From: Thaumasiovibrio sp047250365
GTDB taxonomy: Bacteria > Pseudomonadota > Gammaproteobacteria > Enterobacterales > Vibrionaceae
Assembly (NCBI RefSeq): GCF_047250365.1
Contig: NZ_JBLBVL010000001.1
Span: 310,001-374,000 of the forward strand
Length of the DNA stretch: 64,000 nucleotides
Direction of reading: 5' to 3'
Under the pieces are notes generated by a model. It was not told the origin of the DNA. It saw only the letters and a program-made list of their open reading frames with translations, and searched no databases. The position numbers were made by a program, and so were the translations under genes. This document shows, one piece after another, positions 44,351 to 53,780 of this stretch (position 1 is the stretch's first letter; every line of letters begins with the position of its first letter).

Positions 44351-46024
44351 TTATAACCCCAACGCTGTTAGCAATTCATCATCAAATGGCCAGTGCTGAC
44401 TTTGATCATAATGATAAATATCGGTGCGATACTGACGTGTTCCTTCCTCTTCATCGAACCACGCGGTTTGATAGATAGTCTCTACTGGAATATGTTTGGT
44501 TACTGGCACAAACTTGGTTGTTTTTCGTTGCTCGTACTTCTCAACCCGGGATGCAGAAACACCACTTCGATCCATCAGCCAATCGGCAAGATCTGCCGCT
44601 CCTTCTACGCGAATACAACCAGAACTAAATGCGCGCTGCGACTGCGTAAATAGGTTCTTCGCTGGCGTATCATGGAGGTATATCGCGTTATTATTCGGCA
44701 TATTGAACTTGTAACGTCCCAGGGCATTATGGTCGCCAGGGCTTTGTCGCAAGCGGTAGGGGAAATGATGCACACTGATATTTTCCCAATTAATCATATC
44801 GGCAGGAATAACATCAGAGGAACGCCAACTCACCAATATTTGATAGTTATTCTCATCCAAGTAATTATGGTTAGCTTTAACTTTCGGCAAAATATCCTTA
44901 CGCATGATCGACGTAGGAACATTCCAGGGCGGGTTAAATACGACAGTGTCTAACCGAGAGGTCAGTAACGGTGTTCGACGGGATGGTCGGCCGACAATAA
45001 CTTTGCTTGAAAACTCAACTTGGTTTTCTTGCCATAACGTTAACTCATAATCTGGAATATTGACCACTAACATGCTGTCGCGTTGCGATGACCAAATACG
45101 CAAACGTTCCATGTTCAATGCCATTAAACGCACCCGCTCTTCCAATGGCGTATTTAGCCACGCCTTGGTGTTTGGCCCAATAATGCCATCAACTTTTAAG
45201 CCATGACGCGATTGAAAGCGCTCGACAGCCTCAACCATTTCGTTTGCATATACGCTTGGCACCTCCTGCAGCAGTGCCTCGCCAAGGTATTCCGGCATAT
45301 CACCTAAAGCAATCAGTATCGCCACTAATGCTTGAGCATCATCCAGCGCCTCGCCTGGGCGAATTAATCCAGCCTGTTGGAACGTTGGCAGCGGTGCTTC
45401 TTCTAGCGCTTGTAGGGCTAGAATTGCTGCCAACATATTATCGTACGCCCGTCCGGCGGGTTTGTTTCCATCCAGCCAACTAAACAAGTAGTTTTCATTC
45501 ACTGCATGCAACAACCTCGCAATGGCGGCTGGTTCCGGCTCGAAGGTGCTAATCGGTACTCCAGCCCCAAATAACCACGCCTTGCCCTCATGAACGACAT
45601 CTTGTTGGTAGCGTAAATAAGCCAACAGCAAATCGGTCGCCAGAACTTCATAACTTAACCAGTTCTGCTCTTGCTTTGTCTGCATTAGCAACCTTGCTCG
45701 CTCTTCAAACCAAGCGCTCACGTCTGCTAATGCAATAATATTAATCTGCTGTTCTAGACTCACTCTTACTTGGTGATCATTCCAGAGCGGTTGAAATTGG
45801 CGCTGCTGATAAATTTTAGCCACGAGCGTTGGATAGCGCAGCTCAACCCCTGCGGGTACCTGCTGTATAACGGCGGAATAGACGCTAGGATCCAATTCTT
45901 CAGCTAACACGATAGCGGCTGGGTTTGCATTACCAATAGAATCTGCATAGGCCAGCGCTAACGGCATGCTTAACGCCACCGCCAATCCGCATTGCACTAC
46001 CACACCTATTTTTCTTACCCGCAT
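44351..46024 (-). CDS. ldtD: L,D-transpeptidase (LdtD/YcbB type)
   Basis: 557 residues with a signal peptide (QCGLAVALSMPLALAYA). An N-terminal scaffold domain (PTLVAKIYQQRQFQPLWND) is followed by a peptidoglycan-binding motif (VERFQSRHGLKVDGIIGPNTKAWLN, about 255-285) and a YkuD catalytic domain with HDTPAKNLF and SSGCIRVEGA; the nucleophile is C470. It forms 3-3 cross-links in the periplasm. E. coli LdtD is 615 residues, so this one is somewhat shorter. Confidence 0.94.
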   Translation of the reverse strand: MRVRKIGVVVQCGLAVALSMPLALAYADSIGNANPAAIVLAEELDPSVYSAVIQQVPAGVELRYPTLVAKIYQQRQFQPLWNDHQVRVSLEQQINIIALADVSAWFEERARLLMQTKQEQNWLSYEVLATDLLLAYLRYQQDVVHEGKAWLFGAGVPISTFEPEPAAIARLLHAVNENYLFSWLDGNKPAGRAYDNMLAAILALQALEEAPLPTFQQAGLIRPGEALDDAQALVAILIALGDMPEYLGEALLQEVPSVYANEMVEAVERFQSRHGLKVDGIIGPNTKAWLNTPLEERVRLMALNMERLRIWSSQRDSMLVVNIPDYELTLWQENQVEFSSKVIVGRPSRRTPLLTSRLDTVVFNPPWNVPTSIMRKDILPKVKANHNYLDENNYQILVSWRSSDVIPADMINWENISVHHFPYRLRQSPGDHNALGRYKFNMPNNNAIYLHDTPAKNLFTQSQRAFSSGCIRVEGAADLADWLMDRSGVSASRVEKYEQRKTTKFVPVTKHIPVETIYQTAWFDEEEGTRQYRTDIYHYDQSQHWPFDDELLTALGL

Positions 46025-46400
46025 TCTAACACTCCAACCTCATGTTACAGAAAAGCGCATCCTACTCTCTACTGCTACATAACAAAAAGTACATCCTGTG
46101 ACTTCGTCAACGGCATCAACAACAAAATAGTGACATCGGCGTTGGCAATAAAACACTTCATCTCATCATTCAGGATAGCACTATTACCCGGTTCAGCATG
46201 GCTGATACCTGCCCGTCATCATCTCATCGCTGTCATCATCTACTACCTCATATTCACTAAAGGCATAGTAACAACAAGGCAACTAAAAAGTTGATGCTTC
46301 ATACAGTTAACGTCCACTTGGCGTACTTTAGCAATCTTTTTTCTAAGAACTGGATGCGTTTGCTCGAAATGCATACATTTTTATGCAGAAGAGAGAACAA
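46025..46400. other. Gap between ldtD and the Sel1-repeat gene
   Basis: About 375 bases with no gene I can support; a 100-codon plus-strand frame overlaps the ldtD start and looks spurious. The ldtD promoter presumably lies here. Confidence 0.45.
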
Positions 46401-46423
46401 AGGCGCTCAATCATTGAGCGCCT
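46401..46423 (-). terminator. Terminator of the Sel1-repeat gene
   Basis: Perfect 10-bp stem AGGCGCTCAA/TTGAGCGCCT with a 3-base loop, followed on the minus strand by TTGTTCTC. Confidence 0.7.
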
Positions 46424-46451
46424 TTGTTTGGTGTCGGAAAATGCAATCGGT

Positions 46452-47240
46452 TTAGTTATCAATCCATACTTGCTTTTGCTTGTATGTTTCTAGACGTTTA
46501 GCAAAGCTCATTCTACGTGATTGCGCCATATCATCGCTGCCCAATGAAGCTAACGCTTTTGATTGCGTATCAACAGCCATATCAAACTCACCACACGCGG
46601 CATAAGCAGCAGCAAGGTTGTCTAAATCTGATGCGTCAACTTCAGGTAATCTGACGATCAGTTGTTTGGCCAACTTTAATGCTTTTTCGCCATTACGTTG
46701 CTCAGGGTCAGGGCACGTTGCATACAGCCACACAAGGTTACGTCTTGATAACAGTGAGCCTTGCTCTGCCGCTGTTCTATACCAGCTAATCGCATCAACG
46801 CAGTTTTGCTCTGTTTCAACTTGACCTGTGGCATAAAACGCAGCGACCGCTTCCATTGCTTCAATGTCACCACTATTCGCCGCTTTCATATACCACGTAA
46901 ATGCTTGCTCTTTATCTTTGGGAAAACCAATACCACGCTGAAATAGACCACCCAACATCTTCTGCACTTGCGGATCACCATTGGCTGCCATTTCTAACCA
47001 GTAAATGGCTTTTAGCAGATCTTGCTCTACCCCCTGCTCTCCAAACAGATACGCATTTCCCAAAAATAACTGTAACTGCTGATCCCCTTCTTGCGCTTCT
47101 AGCTCAACAAGCTCTAACGTGGCGGCAAGGTGGCTACTTGGCTCAGTCGTATTAGAGGCAACGCTGGTGAAGGAGAAACCGAAAGCGAACATGGAAAGAA
47201 GAGCGAACTTAAAGAAGATGTTAGACGTAAATTGCTGCAT
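46452..47240 (-). CDS. Secreted Sel1-repeat (TPR-like) protein
   Basis: 262 residues from ATG 47240, chosen because it starts a signal peptide (MQQFTSNIFFKFALLSMFAF, cleaved near VAS). At least three Sel1 units of about 36 residues follow: AIYWLEMAANGDPQVQKMLG, AFTWYMKAANSGDIEAMEAV and AISWYRTAAEQGSLLSRRNL. Such repeats scaffold protein complexes, often in the periplasm. Located between ldtD and mukB, where E. coli has no gene. Confidence 0.85.
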   Translation of the reverse strand: MQQFTSNIFFKFALLSMFAFGFSFTSVASNTTEPSSHLAATLELVELEAQEGDQQLQLFLGNAYLFGEQGVEQDLLKAIYWLEMAANGDPQVQKMLGGLFQRGIGFPKDKEQAFTWYMKAANSGDIEAMEAVAAFYATGQVETEQNCVDAISWYRTAAEQGSLLSRRNLVWLYATCPDPEQRNGEKALKLAKQLIVRLPEVDASDLDNLAAAYAACGEFDMAVDTQSKALASLGSDDMAQSRRMSFAKRLETYKQKQVWIDN

Positions 47241-47422
47241 GTTTGCTTGCCTCTTGAACTTATTGACAGGCCAAACGATAAAGAGGAAGCGGTCAAAAAT
47301 CAACCACTTCCTCTATAGAATTTTATGCTAAATGATCTAACGTCATCCGAAACAATTGGTTACAAACATCGCTAATCGCTGAATTTGTGATCTTTGCAGC
47401 ATTTGCTCTTCGACATTCAGGC

Positions 47423-48382
47423 TCACTCTGTAAAATCGAACACTTTTTCCTGTGTTGCTAGCAACTCAATTTCAGCCACCTGCTCTGATGGGTTAGCAAT
47501 AATAATCTCATCATACTGAATTGGATTATCCACCGTTGCACTGCATGTAAATGCCACGGTGTAATCACCCGCTGGAATAAAGCCAAAGAAGTAGTTACCA
47601 TCATCCATCACGCCTGTTGATGCGTAAGGCGCAACGTAATCAAGTGGCAACTCAATTTCATCACGATAATCTGGATCCGTAATATCAATATTGTCGATCA
47701 AAACACTGTCTTGATGACCGTGACCTGCATATAAATAGACAAAATTACCCGTCTCTGCCAGGCATCCATCTCCAGCACCCAACAAGTTAACATCAACATG
47801 ACCCTTCAACGAGGCTGCTGCGCTGTTATCAACGATTTTGACACCGTGTGGTTTCAAGTTATAGCCATTGTTGTTGCCATTATTGCCACGTAAGACTAGT
47901 GACTGACGTAAATCAAACTCAATGGTAAAACTTTGCACGGTCTCGGTTGTGACCTCAAAACCACCTAGTTTCAACTTATTAGATGGGATCTTTAGATCAA
48001 ATTCGCCTTCATCTTCCGTTAATACCCAATTGAGGTCTTGTTGTGCCTTCGTATGAATAATCAGCTCTTTATAAGTACCAATTGGGAGCCTTTGATCGGT
48101 AAGAATTAACGCCTCTTCACTACCAGGGTATTTTAATAGGTCGATTTGCTGATAATCATCACCAGCGACATTTTCATCCACACTAATAAAAAAGCGCTGA
48201 CCATCTTCATGGCGCAACTCTAACGCATCAAAAGCAACAACCACTTCTGTCGCTGAATCAACTGGGGCATCCGATACGCTAAATGAAACTTGAGCAGTAG
48301 CCATTGTAGGGTCATCTGAACCACCACAAGCAGCCAGTAAGAAAGGAGTCAGAATAACAGCTACGGAACCAATACGACGCAT
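47423..48382 (-). CDS. DUF4382-type lipoprotein
   Basis: 319 residues. Signal peptide with lipobox LLAAC (C19), so a lipidated periplasmic or outer-membrane protein. Residues 28-170 (VSFSVSDAPVDSATEVVVAFDALELRHED... YKELIIHT) match the DUF4382 fold, a beta-sandwich common in marine bacteria. The C-terminal part, with FIPAGDYTVAFTC, resembles a carboxypeptidase-regulatory-like or Ig-like domain. Function unknown. Confidence 0.85.
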   Translation of the reverse strand: MRRIGSVAVILTPFLLAACGGSDDPTMATAQVSFSVSDAPVDSATEVVVAFDALELRHEDGQRFFISVDENVAGDDYQQIDLLKYPGSEEALILTDQRLPIGTYKELIIHTKAQQDLNWVLTEDEGEFDLKIPSNKLKLGGFEVTTETVQSFTIEFDLRQSLVLRGNNGNNNGYNLKPHGVKIVDNSAAASLKGHVDVNLLGAGDGCLAETGNFVYLYAGHGHQDSVLIDNIDITDPDYRDEIELPLDYVAPYASTGVMDDGNYFFGFIPAGDYTVAFTCSATVDNPIQYDEIIIANPSEQVAEIELLATQEKVFDFTE

Positions 48383-48520
48383 AGAAGTTCTCTCTAATTA
48401 AGTAAAAGAATATGCTGGTAACTATCGACCATTACTCTCTATATTTCTAGCCAAGAAACCCTTATTGACACAACTATTACATTGTCGCGCTTTTTAAGCA
48501 TGCCTTAAAGGAAGGCAAAA

Positions 48521-48554
48521 CGCCCAACTAACTGCATAATTTGTTAGTTGGGCG
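48521..48554 (-). terminator. mukB operon terminator
   Basis: Perfect 12-bp stem CGCCCAACTAAC/GTTAGTTGGGCG with a 10-base loop, followed by TTTTGCCTTCC on the minus strand, 23 bases after mukB. Confidence 0.85.
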
Positions 48555-48576
48555 TCATTTGATTCACTTATATTAC

Positions 48577-51500
48577 TTAACTAAAATCAATGCTTAATGT
48601 TTCAGTGTTACCCGTCACATCCTCTTGTTTTAATGCTGTATTTTCAAGTGGTGGTGCCATTGTTTGCTGCCCAAAGCCTTTTAAACCCACAACATGCACA
48701 TGTTCACGACCATTAAATATTTTTCGCACTAATTTGTAGGTCGTTCCCTTCTCCGGTGAAATATTTTCTGGTGCCGCGATTAATAGTTGCATATCAAGTC
48801 GATCGCATAATTCAAATAGCGTAGCAATGGATTTCGCATCTAAACGTGCCGCTTCATCAAGAAACAGTAAACGACAAGGAATAATGTCCTTGCCGCGTAA
48901 ACGTCGAGATTCTTCTTCCCAGCTTTGAATCACCATCAATAGAATGGATTGCCCAGTACCAATTGCCTCACCAGTTGATAACGCACCAGATTCAGCTTGA
49001 AGCCATCCATCGCTACCGCGATTCACTTCTACCCCTAATTCAAGGTAGTTGCGGTAATCAAGCAGCTCTTCTCCCAATATTTGCGGTGAGCGCTGTCCTA
49101 CATCAATATGTGGATTTAGACGCTGGAATAACTTCGCCATCGCCTCTGAAAAACTCAAGCGCTGATTACCAAACAAATCTTGATGCTGCTCTTGCTGCTC
49201 AGCCAATCCTGCCAGCAACAAATCATGCGATTCCCTAATTTTAACCGTCAGCCTAACGCCTTTAACCTGTCCAAACGCAATGTTCTGCAGCCCTTGATTC
49301 AACATCCGTATACGGTTTTGCTCGCGGACAATGGTTTTGCGAATAATGCTAGCCACTGACTCAGAGCTAATAGCCAAACGATGTTCGCGTTGAGTGAGCT
49401 CTTCCGTCAGACGAGCCAGTTCGACTTCCATCTCTTCAATGGCTTCAACAGGGTCATCGGTACGAATAATATCATGACGAATACGATCTCGAAGATGCTG
49501 ATAGACAGCGATATAGAACAGCACCTTACGCTCTGGGCGCGAGGCATCTTCAGATTGTCGTAAGCTATCTCGTAATTCATCGTTATCGGCGACAGCTAGG
49601 CGCAACGCACCCAAAGCTTTATCAGAGAGCGATCGCAGCTCGCCACTGCTCTTATATGCCATTTCTCGGCGTTGTAAGCGCCGCTCTACGTCATGCTCTC
49701 GCGCTAGGTGCATAACATCGCCCCACCCCGCCTTCGCATTGACCACCAGCTTACGTAACTCTCTGTATTCACGCTGTTGCTTGCGCAGGCGCTTTAGCAC
49801 GCCTTTATGTTCTATCTCTGTCGCTAATAGGCTCTTTTCTAACTCTCGGCAACGAGTTCTATTGCTTTGTAGTTGTTGATGCAAGTCATCGCGGCGTAAA
49901 CGGGTTCGCTCTTCTGCTTCAGCATCGGCATGGACACCTAAATCTTGAAGCTCTCGAACAAACTCTTGCACTGTCTCATTCTTGGCTTGATGGGCACTCT
50001 TTAACGAAGCCAGCAATTGATTATATTGACTATTCTGTCCTTGAACGAGTTTTAGCTGGTCGCGATTGCGCTGCCGCGTTTGTTCCGCGATATCTAGCTT
50101 ACGCTTTAACTCATCATTAAGTTCGCTACTTTTGCCCAATAGTTGCACGGCATCGGCATACGCAAAATAGGCTTTGCGCTCGAGCAGGTCTTCACATGCG
50201 AAGAGTTTCGCTTTTAGCTGTTGCAGTGCACTGTCTTGGTCTGAACACTGCTGAGCCAATTGATCAAACTGCTCTGGATCAGCATCCAGTGCATGCAGGT
50301 GTTGCTCTAATTGCGTTAACGTCTCTCCATGTTGGCGAAGAAAAGACGCAGCGTCGTTAAGTTGTTGCAACTGCACTTCTAATGCTTGGAGCTGCTCGGT
50401 GAGTGACGCGTTACCAATCAGATCAACATGAGGTTGTAACTTAGATAACAGACCAATGGCATCACGGCTTTGACTTACCTGGCTACGCTGCTGTGCTTCT
50501 GTGTTCTCCAGTTCTGACAGTTGACGAGTCAGCTGATTGCGCTTATCACGATTGGTTACAATCAGTTGTTCTGGATCCGCATCGAACGCAATAGCCAAAT
50601 GACGACCAACAAAACGGTTAAAGCTCTGATAGAGGCGCTGTAATTTTTGTGAATCAAACGCCGCTTTGGCATGGGATTCAATCAATGCTTCCCGCTGCTG
50701 TCGGAGTTGCTCTAAGCGTTGTTCGCGCGCAGCACGCCCGAATAAAGGAACCTTAGGAAAACGTGAATAACGCAGTTGACGATCGTTAAGCTGGACGCAT
50801 ACCGCATCAGCCAGTTCAGCTGCATCAAAAACGTTGTCATCAAAAGCATCTGCGTCACCTTCAATAATATAAAGGTCGTCTGGGCAGGCATCCAAACGCG
50901 CCAGCTTTTCTTTTACTTCGCTAAGATCAGGTACAACGATAGCATGACGAGCAGGACCATACATGGCACTGAAAAACGGCGCATCATCTAAAGTAATATC
51001 ATCATAAATCTCGGATAACAGTATACCGCCTAGTGCATCAGCCAGCCCTCGCAACTGATTATCGTCACTACCACCGGGTTGCGACAAGTTTTCAATTTGC
51101 TTCTCTAGTGCCTGCTTTTGTTGCCCCAGAGCATCGCGCTGTGCAGAAATATCACGCTCACGATTCAACGTATTTTGCATCGCTTCCATCACTGCATCAC
51201 TATGAGGCAATGTCTGTTCATATTGCGACTGCAACAACTCAAGCGCTTCGTTGGCCTCAATCCAAGCCGGTGCTTGAGCGGCTAATTGCTGATGACGTTC
51301 TTCTACTGAGCGCAGTTCTCGCTTCACTTCACTGCGTCTATCTGCCGCACTATCTAGTGCCTCAGTGAGAAATTCCAACTTAGAATGATGCGACTCAAGT
51401 TCACTCTCTACCTGTGTTGCAGCAGAGATTAGATAACCATGGCGCTGTTGATACTGGTTTATCCACTGCTTAACCGCGTGCTGGGTATCAACTTGCTTGG

Positions 51501-53073
51501 CGATATTTTCATGTTGGCGTTTTAACAGATCGCTTCGCTCTGTTAGCAGACGCATTTCACGCCCTTGCTGCAAGAGTTCACGGGCTTTCTCTGCCGCATC
51601 CTGACGGGGAACATCTCCACAGACAGAGCGAACCAAAGCTAACCCATTATCAAACTGATGCATCGCAGCTTGAGATAGATCTAAACGGTGCTTAATCGCC
51701 AGCAGTGACTGGGTTAACTCCACCTCGTTATGCTTTAGCTCACCCACTAGGGTTTGCGCATTTTCCGCCGCCAAATTAGGTGAGTCACACAATTGTCTCA
51801 CCTTCTCTAGCGCCTGAACGGCTTGTTGATATTGAAGCGCTCTTGTCTGCTGCACATCAAGTGCTTGTTGATAATCAGCCAACTGTGACTTAAGGCTATC
51901 CACCTCCTCTTCACTATGCAGGGCAGACTCTTCAGCCAACGCTAACTGTTCTGAGGCCTCTTCGACCACCATCATTTGCTCTTCTAGTCGTTCACTGAGC
52001 TCTAGAAGGTCTTCATTGTAACGGGTAATTTTCTCTTGTTGACGAACCGCTGTCTGTACCAATTGCAAATGATCCGAGGCTGCTTGGTGATCAACCTCCA
52101 AATGTTGCTCGCTCTCTTTGAGCTGACCTAGTTCGACCTGCATCTGACTAACGGCATGCAGTTGGCTAGACATGCTATGCTGCAAGTGTTGCAACTCGGC
52201 ACGTAGTTGCAGTGTCGATTCCACTTTTAAACGGCGTTCATTAACATGCCGCATGTAATCAGCCGCGACGTATGTGGTCGCTTCCGAGATAAGGTGCTTA
52301 AACAGATCACGGTCATTTTGCGTTACCTTGATGGCCTCGAGCGTCATGCGGTTCTCACGCAACGCGGCTTCCATATCTTGGAACGCTTTTTTCACGCCAC
52401 CATTTTGTGGCAATAAATAGTCACGTAATGACTTGGTTATTGCACTAGAAATACCGCCATAGAGTGAGGCCTCAATCAAACGGTAGAACTTGGAACGATC
52501 GGAAGTATTGCGCAATTTTTTCGGTAAAACACCAAACTCGAACATAAAGTTATGAAACTCAACCACCGAGCTAAACGCCTTAAACTGCACCGTTTCATGC
52601 TCTAAGCAGACTTGCTTCACTTCATTGAGTTGACGAACACGCGCTTCTGTATCTGAAATCGACTCCATTAGGACATCGGTGGGTTTTACGCTTGAAGGCA
52701 GGCCCTGAATAATAAATGGTTTTATATCGACTTTCTTATCTCGCCCAGCGACCTGTTGCAGTTTAACGCCAAACAATGTCCGCTGTTTTTTCGAGTTAAT
52801 CACATCCAATGCCGAATAGCACACCCCCGGCTTTAGTTTTCCATGTAACCCTTTATCGCGAGACGCTGTCGAACTTCCGGCTTCTGTGGTATTGCGAAAG
52901 TGCAGTAAAGATTGGTCAGGGATCAGCGTTGTAATAAATGCTGCCATGGTGGTGGATTTACCCGCCCCATTTCCGCCTGATAGTGTTGTGACTAAATCAT
53001 CAATATCAAAGGTACGCGCAAAAAAACCGTTCCAGTTGATCATCGTTAGTGACTGATACTTACCGCGTTCCAT
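48577..53073 (-). CDS. mukB: MukB, SMC-like chromosome condensin
   Basis: 1498 residues (E. coli 1486). Walker A GGNGAGKS at 33-40; long coiled coils at about 290-600 and 850-1115 around a hinge at about 665-780; and near the C-terminus the signature ALSTGEAIGTGQSILLMV and Walker B CRLLFLDEAARLDAKS. With MukE and MukF it organises the chromosome for segregation. Its ATG shares a base with the mukE stop (TAATG), so it is translationally coupled. Confidence 0.98.
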   Translation of the reverse strand: MERGKYQSLTMINWNGFFARTFDIDDLVTTLSGGNGAGKSTTMAAFITTLIPDQSLLHFRNTTEAGSSTASRDKGLHGKLKPGVCYSALDVINSKKQRTLFGVKLQQVAGRDKKVDIKPFIIQGLPSSVKPTDVLMESISDTEARVRQLNEVKQVCLEHETVQFKAFSSVVEFHNFMFEFGVLPKKLRNTSDRSKFYRLIEASLYGGISSAITKSLRDYLLPQNGGVKKAFQDMEAALRENRMTLEAIKVTQNDRDLFKHLISEATTYVAADYMRHVNERRLKVESTLQLRAELQHLQHSMSSQLHAVSQMQVELGQLKESEQHLEVDHQAASDHLQLVQTAVRQQEKITRYNEDLLELSERLEEQMMVVEEASEQLALAEESALHSEEEVDSLKSQLADYQQALDVQQTRALQYQQAVQALEKVRQLCDSPNLAAENAQTLVGELKHNEVELTQSLLAIKHRLDLSQAAMHQFDNGLALVRSVCGDVPRQDAAEKARELLQQGREMRLLTERSDLLKRQHENIAKQVDTQHAVKQWINQYQQRHGYLISAATQVESELESHHSKLEFLTEALDSAADRRSEVKRELRSVEERHQQLAAQAPAWIEANEALELLQSQYEQTLPHSDAVMEAMQNTLNRERDISAQRDALGQQKQALEKQIENLSQPGGSDDNQLRGLADALGGILLSEIYDDITLDDAPFFSAMYGPARHAIVVPDLSEVKEKLARLDACPDDLYIIEGDADAFDDNVFDAAELADAVCVQLNDRQLRYSRFPKVPLFGRAAREQRLEQLRQQREALIESHAKAAFDSQKLQRLYQSFNRFVGRHLAIAFDADPEQLIVTNRDKRNQLTRQLSELENTEAQQRSQVSQSRDAIGLLSKLQPHVDLIGNASLTEQLQALEVQLQQLNDAASFLRQHGETLTQLEQHLHALDADPEQFDQLAQQCSDQDSALQQLKAKLFACEDLLERKAYFAYADAVQLLGKSSELNDELKRKLDIAEQTRQRNRDQLKLVQGQNSQYNQLLASLKSAHQAKNETVQEFVRELQDLGVHADAEAEERTRLRRDDLHQQLQSNRTRCRELEKSLLATEIEHKGVLKRLRKQQREYRELRKLVVNAKAGWGDVMHLAREHDVERRLQRREMAYKSSGELRSLSDKALGALRLAVADNDELRDSLRQSEDASRPERKVLFYIAVYQHLRDRIRHDIIRTDDPVEAIEEMEVELARLTEELTQREHRLAISSESVASIIRKTIVREQNRIRMLNQGLQNIAFGQVKGVRLTVKIRESHDLLLAGLAEQQEQHQDLFGNQRLSFSEAMAKLFQRLNPHIDVGQRSPQILGEELLDYRNYLELGVEVNRGSDGWLQAESGALSTGEAIGTGQSILLMVIQSWEEESRRLRGKDIIPCRLLFLDEAARLDAKSIATLFELCDRLDMQLLIAAPENISPEKGTTYKLVRKIFNGREHVHVVGLKGFGQQTMAPPLENTALKQEDVTGNTETLSIDFS

Positions 53074-53780
53074 TACAGTTCACCCTCATCTAGCATACCC
53101 TGTTGTTCTTCCGTCGCAGGCTCATCCTGTTCATGGTTCGACTGCAACGCGACAGCTTCACCATCTCGGATCAAGCGCAATTGTGCCTCTTTAATGTCAT
53201 CACTGGTTCGTACATCAGCACCAAAGCGAAAAACAGCTTCACTAATCCGAAATTTGCCTTCTTCACCAACATTCAAAATCATTCCCAATCGTCGTAGTCG
53301 TCGCAGTGAGGTTCTCACTTTTTCTTGCAGCTTGACACGGTCCAAATCTGAGCCCGTCGCACGATGGGTGACCAAACGAAGAAGCTTTTTCTCATCCGCT
53401 AAAGCGATCAGCTCTTCAAACAGATCGTGATGAGTAAATATTCCCTCATGAGCGAGTCGCTCTGGACTTAAGTATAGAAAACACAATACTTTACCCACCA
53501 GCATATCTAGCTCTGAGAGAACACTGCGGCTAATTAATGACGTTGAGCGTGGGCGCAGATAAAAGAAGCTTTCTGGCGCTCTAACTAGCTCGGCATTATA
53601 ACGCAAATAAAATTGTGCTAATTCGTTCTCAAACTCATGCAGGTATGCATGATTATCTAAATCATCAGAACCGATATGACGGCCTGAACGTAATAGGTTA
53701 TCGAGCGCTGGGAAAAGAGGATTAGCGATCGCTTTTGCCAACTGTTGTGGCATAAATTCTTCAATATTTGTCAATGACAT
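53073..53780 (-). CDS. mukE: MukE, MukBEF subunit
   Basis: 235 residues from ATG 53780, which aligns with E. coli MukE (MSLTNIEEFMPQQLAKAIANPLFPAL). Conserved run YLRPRSTSLISRSVLSELD and TGSDLDRVKLQEKVRTSLRRLRRLGM. Two further in-frame codon starts upstream lie inside mukF and are less likely. It overlaps the mukF end by 20 bases. Tandem winged-helix protein bridging MukF. Confidence 0.95.
   Translation of the reverse strand: MSLTNIEEFMPQQLAKAIANPLFPALDNLLRSGRHIGSDDLDNHAYLHEFENELAQFYLRYNAELVRAPESFFYLRPRSTSLISRSVLSELDMLVGKVLCFLYLSPERLAHEGIFTHHDLFEELIALADEKKLLRLVTHRATGSDLDRVKLQEKVRTSLRRLRRLGMILNVGEEGKFRISEAVFRFGADVRTSDDIKEAQLRLIRDGEAVALQSNHEQDEPATEEQQGMLDEGEL

Noticed and set aside
45992..46294. 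100-codon plus-strand frame upstream of ldtD
   Set aside because: Overlaps the ldtD start, rich in His/Thr/Ile, no ribosome site.
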